The notes beneath the pieces are model-generated. The model searched no databases. It was not told the origin of the DNA and was given only the letters and a program-made list of their open reading frames with translations. The position numbers were made by a program, and so were the translations under genes. This document shows, in pieces, positions 33,524 through 41,989 of a DNA stretch of 64,000 nt. How positions within the stretch are numbered: position 1 is the stretch's first letter; each line of letters begins with the position of its first letter. Origin of the DNA: Labrenzia sp. PHM005 (GTDB lineage: Bacteria > Pseudomonadota > Alphaproteobacteria > Rhizobiales > Stappiaceae). The DNA is taken from the NCBI RefSeq assembly GCF_006517275.1, contig NZ_CP041191.1, positions 3,653,001 to 3,717,000 of the forward strand, in the 5' to 3' direction.

Positions 33524-36500
33524 GTGTTAAAATTTATGTCGATCCCAATCTTGTCGGCCAGTGCTTTGACTTCCGTTAATGTACGCTCACATGTTTCCTG
33601 AAGTTCATCAACTTTCGCCATGGCGGCAACGGAATTGTTGTTTTGCGCGAGCAAATTGATCTCAGACGCAATCGTGGTGAGTTCACCGGCGCCAAACGTA
33701 CCGGCAACGCTTTTCAAAGCGTGTGTCGCCCGCTCCAACATCTCGAGATCATTGTTTTCGACGGCGTCACGTGCAGCCGATTGCCGTTTCAAAGTGTCCT
33801 CCACAAATTGACGAAGCAGTTTTGACTGCAGGTCCGTCGGCATCGTTTTCAATATGTCCTGCGCGGCTTGCAGCGTCTGAGTGGAGTGGTTTTCAGCTGT
33901 GCTGCGTGAAATCTGGTCCGTCGATTGAATGTTTTTTGAAATGCATGCCAGAAGATCTTCTTTTTCCACGGGCTTGGCCAGGAAATCCGTCATTCCGGCC
34001 TCAATGAACCGTTCCCGGTCGCCGCGCAAGGAATAGGCCGTCAAGGCGATGATTGGTGTTTTGGAATTTCGATCGCCTTCCTGGATCTTTTGGGTCGCTT
34101 CAATGCCGTCCATTTCAGGCATTGAGATATCCATCAAAATGCAATGGTAGTCCCGGTTCTGTGCGGCAGCCACGGCTTCGCGGCCGTTGTTGGCGATGTC
34201 GATGTCACAGCCAGCTTGGGCGAGGGCATGGCTAACGACGATCTGGTTGGTGGCATTGTCTTCCGCCAAGAGAACCACCAGTCCCTCCGGAAGTGAGGCT
34301 TCTCCCATGTCTTGTGGAGCGAGTTTTTCGGGAATTTGTTTTTCAGACAACTGGATGGGCACTGTGAAGTGGAACGTGCTGCCCGCACCCGGCAGGCTCT
34401 CCAGCGTGACTTCGCCCTGCATAAGGGCCGCGATTTGCCGGCAAATCGCCAGTCCAAGACCTGTTCCGCCATGTTTCTTGGTGTAGCTGCTATCGACTGT
34501 GACGAAATCGCCGAACATCTCGTTCTGCCGGTTTTCCGGGATCCCGACCCCCGTATCTTTTACGGAAAAACGGAACGTTGGCTTGTAAGGATGATCCTGT
34601 TCCACACTGACCGAAATCTCGACGGATCCGAGCTCCGTAAACTTGATTGCATTGGATACGAGGTTGAGGATGACCTGTCGTAGCCGGCCCGCGTCACCGA
34701 CAACATTTACCGGAATGCTTTCGGGATAATGCAGGCTCAGATTCAAACCTTTTTCTTGGGCGGTTGGCTGGAACAAATCGACGACACTGCGGACAACCGA
34801 TTTCAGGCGGAAGGGAGTCCTCTCCAGTTCCATGCGGCCCGCCTCCAGTTTGGAGAAGTCCAGGATGTCGTTGATCAATTCCAAAAGCGACCGGCCAGAT
34901 TCCCTAGCCGTTTTCACATAGGCCGATTGTGCGGGATCGAGGTCGGTGTCCCGCAAGAGACTTAGAATTCCGAGGACTCCATTCATGGGGGTGCGGATTT
35001 CGTGACTCATCATGGCAAGGAACTTGGCTTTCGCCTCGTTGGCCGCTTCTGCCTTTTCCTTGGCTTCCCTTAAGGCCGCATCTGCTGCCTTTCTCTCGGT
35101 CACATCGCGGACGTAACCCAAAAACAGCGGACCGTCCGAACCTTGCGTATGCCGGATTGCCAATTCAACGATGATTTCGTGGCCATCCTTGTGCAGGCCT
35201 TCAATTTCAAATCGTTTCCCAAGAACCGGGCCGTCACCGGTTTCCATGAATTTCTTCAAACCCGTGTCATGCGCATCGCGGTATTTTTCGGGAATAATCA
35301 TGCTGGACATTTTCTGGCCCACAACCTCTTGAGACGTCCAGCCAAAGACGTCTTCAGCTGCGGGGCTGAAGTCCAGCACGGTGCCGTTGCCATCCATGAC
35401 GATGACACCGTCAAACGAAGCATCGACGACGTTCCTGAGGAGATCTTCACTGCGGCGCAGGTCTTCTTCGCGGTGTTTTAACTCCGTGATGTCGACCCTG
35501 AATCCGACCAGGCCACCTTCGCTGGTCCTGGATTCAATGACCCGCAACCACCGGCCGTCATCCAAGTGCTGTTCCATCGGCGTGCCCGGATTTACGTGAT
35601 GATCCATTCTGGCGGCAATCCAGTCTTCCAGATCCTCTTTGGGAACCTGATATTGCCCTCTATTGGCACCTTCTCTGATGATGGATTCAAACGTCCTGCC
35701 TGGTTCAATGAGATCTGCACTGCTGGCGTAGAATTCGCGGTACTTCTTATTGCAAATGACCATCCGGTCGTCCTTGTCATAAAGGACAAAGCCGTCGGGT
35801 AGGGATTCGATGGCATCGATCAGGCGTGTTTCGGCCTGCCGGAGTTTTTGTTCCGCGAGTTTTTGATTGCTCAAGTCCCGAAAGATGGCCGTGTAGTTGT
35901 CGGTCTCTTCTGTTGGAGCTTCTGAGAGGGACATTTCAACCGGGTAGGTATCACCCCCGATCCGCTTTCCAAGCGTTTCAAACCGGCCATCTTTGGAAAC
36001 TGCGGCAGCTTGGTCTCCGTTGCAGCAAGCAAAGGGGAGGTTGGTGTCTGCGATATCCGGCAGGATCTCAGTGATCAATTTGCCTTTCAGCTGACCCGGT
36101 GTTTGCGCTCCGAACATGGCAAGTGCTGATTTGTTAACGTTGCGGATTTCGCCGTCCGCATTGATTGTCAGGAGACCATCCCGCATGGTGTCGAGGATGG
36201 CGCCGACCTGCGCTTCTCCGACTTCTGCCCGGTGGATGGCTGATTGAAGTTCTGCGTTCTTTTCCCGCTCAGCGTCTGCCAGGTCGGCAACGCGTTGCAC
36301 GGCTCTTTTGCGTTGTTTGGACAGGACATAGGTCAGAGAAAGCGCGGCACCGAACGCAACGATCAGAAGAAAAACGAGATTGTTTGTCTCCCCAAGTCCT
36401 GATCCATAAAACGAAGACGCGGGTATTGAAACGGCCTGAATGCCCCGAATATCCCCGACTTCCCAATCGGTCTTGGGCGAGGATTCATGTGTGTTGTGGC

Positions 36501-37092
36501 AGGCAACACAGCTGCCTTCCATTTTGACCGCGGTCGCACTTCTGTAGACAGATCCGTCGCCCGTGTCTTCGAGCCGTTCAAATGGTCTGTCGGGGTTTTG
36601 TTGAATGGCGGACAGCGCTTCGATCTCGAAATCATCCAGCTGCCGGTCAGTGCGCCACGGCCAGGGATAATCCGATAGCATCCGGATGCCGCTTTCTGCG
36701 CCGGTATCCTTCAGTTCTTCTTCAAGTGCCAGCGTCATTGTAACGGGCGCTGGAATGGTCAAATCCCGGCCGTGAAAATCATGACTGACCTTCACATCGT
36801 CTGATGAATAGAGCTTGTCGACAACTTCGCGCGAATAAAACGAGCGGGTTGCAGACAGGAGTTCGGACTGCGCTCTTGCTGCCGCTGAAAGATCTGCAGT
36901 CCGGACCTTCTGGCCAAGATCGACGGCCAGCACATAGGCTGCGATTGCCGATGCGGATATGAAAATCAAAACAAGCCAGAAGGTGGCGTCATGGCTTAAT
37001 TCCCGAACAATTTTCTGCATGGTTCGATTTTCTCGCCTGTGGTCTTCTGGGCCGTCGCTTAAGCCGAGGTCAGTTTGCATATGCTTGCTCAC
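33520..37092 (-). CDS. Hybrid histidine kinase with heme c-type sensor domain, several PAS domains, receiver and Hpt
   Basis: 1190-residue membrane sensor. After the first membrane helix (about 37-57) comes a periplasmic DUF3365/Tll0287-like domain with a c-type heme motif CVACH at 195-199, then a second helix (about 238-256), a coiled coil (about 262-295) and four PAS-type domains (about 295-690). The HisKA box is FLAMMSHEIRTPMNG (about 690), then HATPase (NLVSNAIKFT, DTGVGIP, GGTGLGLAIC), a receiver domain (about 940-1055, MDISMPEMDG) and a C-terminal Hpt domain (ATHALKSVAGTFGA). GTG 37092 and ATG 37080 are both possible starts. It probably senses redox, NO, CO or oxygen via heme and passes phosphate to the coupled NtrC-type regulator. 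Confidence 0.9.
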   Translation of the reverse strand: MSKHMQTDLGLSDGPEDHRRENRTMQKIVRELSHDATFWLVLIFISASAIAAYVLAVDLGQKVRTADLSAAARAQSELLSATRSFYSREVVDKLYSSDDVKVSHDFHGRDLTIPAPVTMTLALEEELKDTGAESGIRMLSDYPWPWRTDRQLDDFEIEALSAIQQNPDRPFERLEDTGDGSVYRSATAVKMEGSCVACHNTHESSPKTDWEVGDIRGIQAVSIPASSFYGSGLGETNNLVFLLIVAFGAALSLTYVLSKQRKRAVQRVADLADAEREKNAELQSAIHRAEVGEAQVGAILDTMRDGLLTINADGEIRNVNKSALAMFGAQTPGQLKGKLITEILPDIADTNLPFACCNGDQAAAVSKDGRFETLGKRIGGDTYPVEMSLSEAPTEETDNYTAIFRDLSNQKLAEQKLRQAETRLIDAIESLPDGFVLYDKDDRMVICNKKYREFYASSADLIEPGRTFESIIREGANRGQYQVPKEDLEDWIAARMDHHVNPGTPMEQHLDDGRWLRVIESRTSEGGLVGFRVDITELKHREEDLRRSEDLLRNVVDASFDGVIVMDGNGTVLDFSPAAEDVFGWTSQEVVGQKMSSMIIPEKYRDAHDTGLKKFMETGDGPVLGKRFEIEGLHKDGHEIIVELAIRHTQGSDGPLFLGYVRDVTERKAADAALREAKEKAEAANEAKAKFLAMMSHEIRTPMNGVLGILSLLRDTDLDPAQSAYVKTARESGRSLLELINDILDFSKLEAGRMELERTPFRLKSVVRSVVDLFQPTAQEKGLNLSLHYPESIPVNVVGDAGRLRQVILNLVSNAIKFTELGSVEISVSVEQDHPYKPTFRFSVKDTGVGIPENRQNEMFGDFVTVDSSYTKKHGGTGLGLAICRQIAALMQGEVTLESLPGAGSTFHFTVPIQLSEKQIPEKLAPQDMGEASLPEGLVVLLAEDNATNQIVVSHALAQAGCDIDIANNGREAVAAAQNRDYHCILMDISMPEMDGIEATQKIQEGDRNSKTPIIALTAYSLRGDRERFIEAGMTDFLAKPVEKEDLLACISKNIQSTDQISRSTAENHSTQTLQAAQDILKTMPTDLQSKLLRQFVEDTLKRQSAARDAVENNDLEMLERATHALKSVAGTFGAGELTTIASEINLLAQNNNSVAAMAKVDELQETCERTLTEVKALADKIGIDINFNT

Positions 37093-37150
37093 CGGATATG
37101 AATTTTCAATTGAAGACAGATTGCTGGCACCATCTGAGTTGTGCCGGCTG

Positions 37151-39037
37151 TCACTCGGATAGGCTCAACTTGAAGAACGGATTTCGGTCCAGAAACATCA
37201 TCCAGCTGCTGAAATTGAACCTGTCTTCGATACGGCAGGTGTCGGTGCAGCGATGGATCTCGATGTTGAGCGAGAAATCGTCCATCGGGTCAAACAGTTG
37301 AGCATAGGCATAGATGGAATCTGCCGCGCTTCTATTTGGAATAGGTGTTGCGTAACGCTCCCGGAACGCATCCGTTGCGAAATTCGCCCATCCGCCGGCG
37401 GGAAACCATTTTGGTGACATGGGACCGGCACCGTCTAAGTCCCTCGGCGTTCGTAAGCCGGAAGCCAGCAGCATATTCAGCCGGGAATGAATGTCTCGAA
37501 CCGGCAGGGATGAACCAGCGCCGAGAAGCTGAGCGAGCGACAGCAGACTGATCCCGGCGTGCCCAGTGTCTTCGTATCGTTGGCCAGCGATTTGCGCAAC
37601 TGTCCGGCCCTTTTCCAGGTGATAAGCGTCGGGCCAATACCGCCAGAGACTGCCATCTTGATTGTCCGACCATGAGGCAAGGAATTTTTCTGTTATGGTC
37701 TTCGCGCGGGTTCTATACCGAGGTTCATCGAGATCGCTGAGCAATCTTGCGAAGGATGTTTGCCAGTTCCAGGGCGCGGCGGCTCCCGCAAACCTGAATT
37801 CGGCATCTGCTGCAATCCTGTAAAGTCCCAGATCGTTGTCAAAGTCGGGTTCAAAGGTTTCGGCAAGACAGGATTGGGTCTTGGCGATTTGGGACCGAAG
37901 GGCAGTCGGACATGCTTTCGCCAGATCGTTACACCCGTCAGAGAGACCATTAGCAATCATGGCCTGATTGATCATCAGGTTGAGCCTGTCATCTTCGCCC
38001 TTTGAATAGATGGTCGAGCTCCAGGCACATGCGGGGCCTGAGCGTTTTGTTGTGCCGTTTTGGGCAGATAATGTCAGGCGAATGGATTTTTGCGCGAGTG
38101 CTGCAAAGGCCGGATGTTTTGTTTTCCGGTAGAGATTCGCAAGTGCGCGGGTGCGATAGCTTTGGTTCCAGCTTTGCAGCCCTTCTGCATCAGAAGAACA
38201 GGCGCGAACCTCACCGGTTTGGCCCAAAAGAAGTCCTGTTACCGCGTAATAAAACTGCATTGCCGACTGAGAGCCTGAGAGGGTCGCGACCGCAAGGCCC
38301 TTTTGGCCCTTTCGTTTCGGTAAGCTGACAAACTCGGCCGTAGGATCGGCAAGCACCGGTGTGCCGATTTCACCTGTCTTCAGGGAGATCTTGTAAAGTC
38401 CGGAACCGCGTTCAGAACAAGACATGCGTGCCCACAAGTTCTTGCCGGAAAGCCGTAATCGCTCTGGCTGGCAAGACCCGAATTCTACCAGCGTGGTTGT
38501 ACTCTGATCATCTGAACCGGTGCGATCAATCCGCTGGGTGATGAGACGGGGGGCTTCAGTTGAGCTGTCCAGGAGCAAAGTCACCTGATCTTGGTGTCCA
38601 CGGATCAGCTTGACGGTTGTACCACGCTTCCAGGTGAGCAAGATTTCGCCGTCCTTTAGAAGTTCGGTTTGCTTGTCACCTGTTTTCCAGGTTCGCAAAG
38701 AGATCAGAGATCCATCGCGCAACAGCCGGAGTGTTCCCAGGCGCGCCTTGGCCGTCTCTTTGGTCTGGAGCCGTCTTATCTCTCCATTGACCGTGATGGT
38801 AGGATGATCATCTCCGGGCATTTTCTTGGCGATGAGTTGGTGGCTTCCCGCATTGGATACGGTTTCGATGCACTGACCCGTGACACCCTTTTTCAGCAGC
38901 AAGCCGGTCTTCAGATCGACGGTGATGTCCTGAGCGGGCAACTCCAGAAGAAATTCATTGGGCTGATCAGCGGACGCAGGTGCGGTCCATAAACCGGCTA
39001 GAGAGCTGACCAGAAACGGATAAATCGATTTTCTCAT
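37151..39037 (-). CDS. Periplasmic toroid-type protein, possible polysaccharide lyase or epimerase
   Basis: 628 residues with a Sec signal peptide (MRKSIYPFLVSSLAGLW, cleavage near ASA-DQ). The first half is mostly beta-strand-like; the second half has repeated helical pairs with aromatic- and tryptophan-rich loops (GAAAPWNWQTSFARLL, DNQDGSLWRYWPDAYHLEKG, YEDTGHAGISLLSLAQLL), the look of an alpha/alpha toroid used by polysaccharide lyases, glycoside hydrolases and glucuronyl C5-epimerases. It lies 10 bases after the MBOAT gene, where Pseudomonas loci have lyase or acetylation genes. I cannot name the family. A periplasmic enzyme that trims or epimerises the nascent polymer is the working idea. 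Confidence 0.65.
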   Translation of the reverse strand: MRKSIYPFLVSSLAGLWTAPASADQPNEFLLELPAQDITVDLKTGLLLKKGVTGQCIETVSNAGSHQLIAKKMPGDDHPTITVNGEIRRLQTKETAKARLGTLRLLRDGSLISLRTWKTGDKQTELLKDGEILLTWKRGTTVKLIRGHQDQVTLLLDSSTEAPRLITQRIDRTGSDDQSTTTLVEFGSCQPERLRLSGKNLWARMSCSERGSGLYKISLKTGEIGTPVLADPTAEFVSLPKRKGQKGLAVATLSGSQSAMQFYYAVTGLLLGQTGEVRACSSDAEGLQSWNQSYRTRALANLYRKTKHPAFAALAQKSIRLTLSAQNGTTKRSGPACAWSSTIYSKGEDDRLNLMINQAMIANGLSDGCNDLAKACPTALRSQIAKTQSCLAETFEPDFDNDLGLYRIAADAEFRFAGAAAPWNWQTSFARLLSDLDEPRYRTRAKTITEKFLASWSDNQDGSLWRYWPDAYHLEKGRTVAQIAGQRYEDTGHAGISLLSLAQLLGAGSSLPVRDIHSRLNMLLASGLRTPRDLDGAGPMSPKWFPAGGWANFATDAFRERYATPIPNRSAADSIYAYAQLFDPMDDFSLNIEIHRCTDTCRIEDRFNFSSWMMFLDRNPFFKLSLSE

Positions 39038-39047
39038 GACTGTGCCC

Positions 39048-40556
39048 TCAGAAATTGAAGTAGATGAACTCGGTCATTTCTGCGAGCCGATACGTTTGGA
39101 TCAGAGCGATGCCAAATAGGATCGAGACGCCCAAGGCCCATTGTGGTGACGGCTTCCAGCGGATCGGCAGGAAGTTTTCCGATTTCCGTTGAGACAGCAG
39201 TTTTTTAAGACCCAAAACGGGGTTGTAGTTCTCTGTCAGTTCGATGGAGTTCGGCAGCAGGAAAACAATCGCAGCAAGTGCAGTCATGGCGGCCCAGACC
39301 GGCATGGTTCCTGTTGCGAAAGCTTCCCAAAGCTTGGGTTCGTAGACGGTGGAGTAGCCTGTCATTCCGGCCAGGATGTTGCTGGCCCCGTCGAAACTTT
39401 CCGCACGGAAAAACACCCAAGCAACGATCACGGCCAAAAGTGTGAGGCCACGGCTAACGAGAAGCGCTGCAGGCCGCGGAAGTATGTTTGGCACATACCC
39501 TTTTTCAGAAAGAGCAGACCAGCCGTGATTGATGGCCAAATAAGCACCGTGAAGACCACCCCAGAAGACGAAGGTCCAGCTCGCTCCATGCCACAGGCCG
39601 CCGAGCAGCATGGTCACCATCAGATTGGCATACCGGCGAACCGGCCCCGAGCGGTTGCCACCGAGCGGGATGTAGAGGTAGTCGCGCAGGAAATGCGACA
39701 GGGTGATGTGCCAACGGCGCCAGAAGTCGGAGATGTTGGTCGCTTTGTAAGGTGAGTTGAAGTTGACCGGCAGGCGGATGCCGAAGAGGCGCGCCAGGCC
39801 AAGGGCCATATCGCAATAACCGGAGAAGTCGAAGTAAAGCTGGAAGGTGTAGGCGAGGGCGCCAATCCAGGCCGCCTCCAAAGGTACGCCATTTGTGGTC
39901 TCGGCCAGCGCAAAGACACTGTTGGCGTAGGGAGCAATTCCGTCCGCCAAAACGATCTTCTTGAACAGCCCAATCGCAAAGAGCGTGCTGCCAACCGCGA
40001 GGTTCAAGACCAGTTTGTTCTGGAAGACAGGCAGCCGGAATTGCGGGATTGTCTCCTTCTGCATAACGATCGGGCCGGCGATCAATTGCGGAAAGAACAC
40101 CACAAAGAGCATGTATCGCGGAAAGTCGCAGTGTGTGATGTTGCCCTTGTAGGTGTCGATCAGGAACGAAATCTGCTGGAAGGTGAAGAACGAGATCGCA
40201 AGCGGCAGCACCAGGTGCAGCATTGGGAAGTCGGTTCCGGCAAGAAAGTTGGCGTTACCAATAAAGAAATCGGCGTATTTGAAGATCGCGATCAAGCAGA
40301 GGTTAAAGACTATCCCGACCGTGAGGAGGTAGCGGTCCGGATATTTCCGCAAAGTGCGGTGGAAGCCAAAATTGACGGCAACAGAGCCGAGCAGAAGCGG
40401 CAGATAAATGGGCGTCCACCAAGCATAGAAAACCAGGGACGCGATGGTTAGCCACCAGATGATGCCGTTTTCCCATCCCCAATGACGCAGCAGCAGATAG
40501 CCGAGCAGAACCGGCGGCATAAAGAGATACATGAATTCGAGGGAACTAAAGACCAT
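39048..40556 (-). CDS. algI: MBOAT membrane O-acyltransferase (AlgI-like)
   Basis: 502-residue polytopic membrane protein with about ten helices. Family blocks: FDFSGYCDMALGLARLFGI, NISDFWRRWHITLSHFLRDY, YIPLGGNRSG and GGLWHGASWTFVFWGGLHG, the last with the catalytic histidine. AlgI passes acetyl groups across the inner membrane for O-acetylation of mannuronate residues. It lies three bases after the AlgK-like gene. MBOAT proteins of this type also occur in acetylated cellulose and other loci, but the neighbouring Alg8/Alg44/AlgK set favours an alginate-like product. Confidence 0.9.
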   Translation of the reverse strand: MVFSSLEFMYLFMPPVLLGYLLLRHWGWENGIIWWLTIASLVFYAWWTPIYLPLLLGSVAVNFGFHRTLRKYPDRYLLTVGIVFNLCLIAIFKYADFFIGNANFLAGTDFPMLHLVLPLAISFFTFQQISFLIDTYKGNITHCDFPRYMLFVVFFPQLIAGPIVMQKETIPQFRLPVFQNKLVLNLAVGSTLFAIGLFKKIVLADGIAPYANSVFALAETTNGVPLEAAWIGALAYTFQLYFDFSGYCDMALGLARLFGIRLPVNFNSPYKATNISDFWRRWHITLSHFLRDYLYIPLGGNRSGPVRRYANLMVTMLLGGLWHGASWTFVFWGGLHGAYLAINHGWSALSEKGYVPNILPRPAALLVSRGLTLLAVIVAWVFFRAESFDGASNILAGMTGYSTVYEPKLWEAFATGTMPVWAAMTALAAIVFLLPNSIELTENYNPVLGLKKLLSQRKSENFLPIRWKPSPQWALGVSILFGIALIQTYRLAEMTEFIYFNF

Positions 40557-40559
40557 GAC

Positions 40560-41783
40560 TTACCCCTCCTTCTGATCATCGGGGTTTAAGGGAGACCGCT
40601 CGATTGCCGTCACATTTGGCTGATCGGCTTGCATCAAATCTTTGAGGAGGTTTTTGCAGCCGACGTGACCTCGATCCGCCCCTTTTTGGGCAAGTTCGAT
40701 CGCCTTGGAACGGTCCTGACTAAGAAATGTGCCGGTGGCATAAAGCCGGGCGAGTTCTTCCATCGCGCCGGGATGACCGACAGCGACACTGCGCTCCAGC
40801 AGATCAACAGCCTCCACCGGATCGAGGCCGTACTCTGATTTTAAATGCAGACGTGCAAGGGAAGTCAGGGCACCGCCGTGTTTTGCCTTGGCGCCGAGGC
40901 GCAGCCATTTCAAACCTTCAGTAGCTTCGCTGGTCTTGCCGCCGCTGAGCAGCAGATGCCCCAAATCATGCATGGCCCCGGCATCTCCGAGCTCCGCGGA
41001 CCGCAAAAACCAGGTCTTTGCCTGGGTATGATCTGCATGCAGAAATTCGCCGTCGCGATAGATGCGGCCAAGGGTTTTGGCTGAGCTTGCAGACCCGTCA
41101 CGGGCTTTTCTTTCCAAGCCTTCGATCGCTTTTGCAGCCCAGAAACGGGCTTTGTCTAGATCCGGCGTTGACCCGTAGCGGCCTGTCAGGAGAATGCGGG
41201 CGTAATTAATCGTCGAGGACGGATAGCCGGCAATCGCGGCCTTTTCATAATGATGAAATGCCAAATCCAGATCACGTTCGACGCCAATGCCGCGTTCAAA
41301 ATGTTTGGCGAGTTGCACATGGGCTTTTGGGTAATCCCATCCAAGGGCTTTTTGAAACCACTGCAAAGCGATTTCCGCGCAGTGTTCTCCGGTTGACCGC
41401 TGAAACAGGCGGCCAAGTTCGTAAGCAGTTTCACCGCGATAGGCGAAAGCGTATTTGACCGCTTCCAGAAAGATCAGACGGGCTTGATCGAGGTCTGCCT
41501 CCACACCCCAGCCATTCTTGTAAGCTCTGCCTAGATGATAGAGTGCGGTCGGGTGCCCATCGTTTGCGATTTGGGTTAAAAGATCGGCTGCGGCTTCCCA
41601 GCGGCCGACTTTTTGGAGGCCCCGCGCTTGCTTGAGCATTTCTTCAATGGATGGATCGATTCGGGCTGATTGGGACTTGCGTTGAGCCGGTGTGTCGATC
41701 AATGCCACCGTGCCTGATACACCCAGGATCGTACCAAGAAGCAGTAGCTTCCAAAGCATTGGTTTTGTCGGTGCTTTTTTCAT
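40560..41783 (-). CDS. algK: Sel1/TPR-repeat protein (AlgK-like)
   Basis: 407 residues: an N-terminal membrane anchor (LWKLLLLGTILGVSGTVAL) and a chain of Sel1-like repeats, for example TALYHLGRAYKNGWGVEADL, ALTSLARLHLKSEYGLDP and AMEELARLYATGTFLSQD. AlgK is the periplasmic scaffold of the alginate secretion complex. Unlike Pseudomonas AlgK, which is an outer-membrane lipoprotein, no lipobox cysteine follows the hydrophobic segment, so this version is probably anchored in the inner membrane or cleaved. Start overlaps the small upstream gene by ATGA. Confidence 0.78.
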   Translation of the reverse strand: MKKAPTKPMLWKLLLLGTILGVSGTVALIDTPAQRKSQSARIDPSIEEMLKQARGLQKVGRWEAAADLLTQIANDGHPTALYHLGRAYKNGWGVEADLDQARLIFLEAVKYAFAYRGETAYELGRLFQRSTGEHCAEIALQWFQKALGWDYPKAHVQLAKHFERGIGVERDLDLAFHHYEKAAIAGYPSSTINYARILLTGRYGSTPDLDKARFWAAKAIEGLERKARDGSASSAKTLGRIYRDGEFLHADHTQAKTWFLRSAELGDAGAMHDLGHLLLSGGKTSEATEGLKWLRLGAKAKHGGALTSLARLHLKSEYGLDPVEAVDLLERSVAVGHPGAMEELARLYATGTFLSQDRSKAIELAQKGADRGHVGCKNLLKDLMQADQPNVTAIERSPLNPDDQKEG

Positions 41784-41989
41784 TGTGGTGGCTCCACGAA
41801 ATCAAAGGTTGCGTAGCGAATCTCAATCATTTGCTCCTCATGAACGTGGCCGCGATCCAATAACCAATCGATCATCTTCAGATCATGGTTGAGTGAGTCT
41901 TCTGGCCCCATGAGGCTTGCGCCGATGACCATGCCAATGGCGAATCCGATTAGGCCGAGCAAAGTGTCTTCGACAATCCGTCTAACCAT
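41780..41989 (-). CDS. Small membrane protein of the polysaccharide operon
   Basis: 69 residues: MVRRIVEDTLLGLIGFAIGM, a glycine-rich membrane helix (about 9-29), then a charged soluble tail ending FDFVEPPQ. It overlaps the SGNH gene by 8 bases and the AlgK-like gene by ATGA, a placement that strongly supports translation. Preceded by GGAGGCAAGTCA, a good ribosome site. I do not recognise the family. Its position suggests a small subunit or stabiliser of the synthase/secretion complex. Confidence 0.75.
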   Translation of the reverse strand: MVRRIVEDTLLGLIGFAIGMVIGASLMGPEDSLNHDLKMIDWLLDRGHVHEEQMIEIRYATFDFVEPPQ

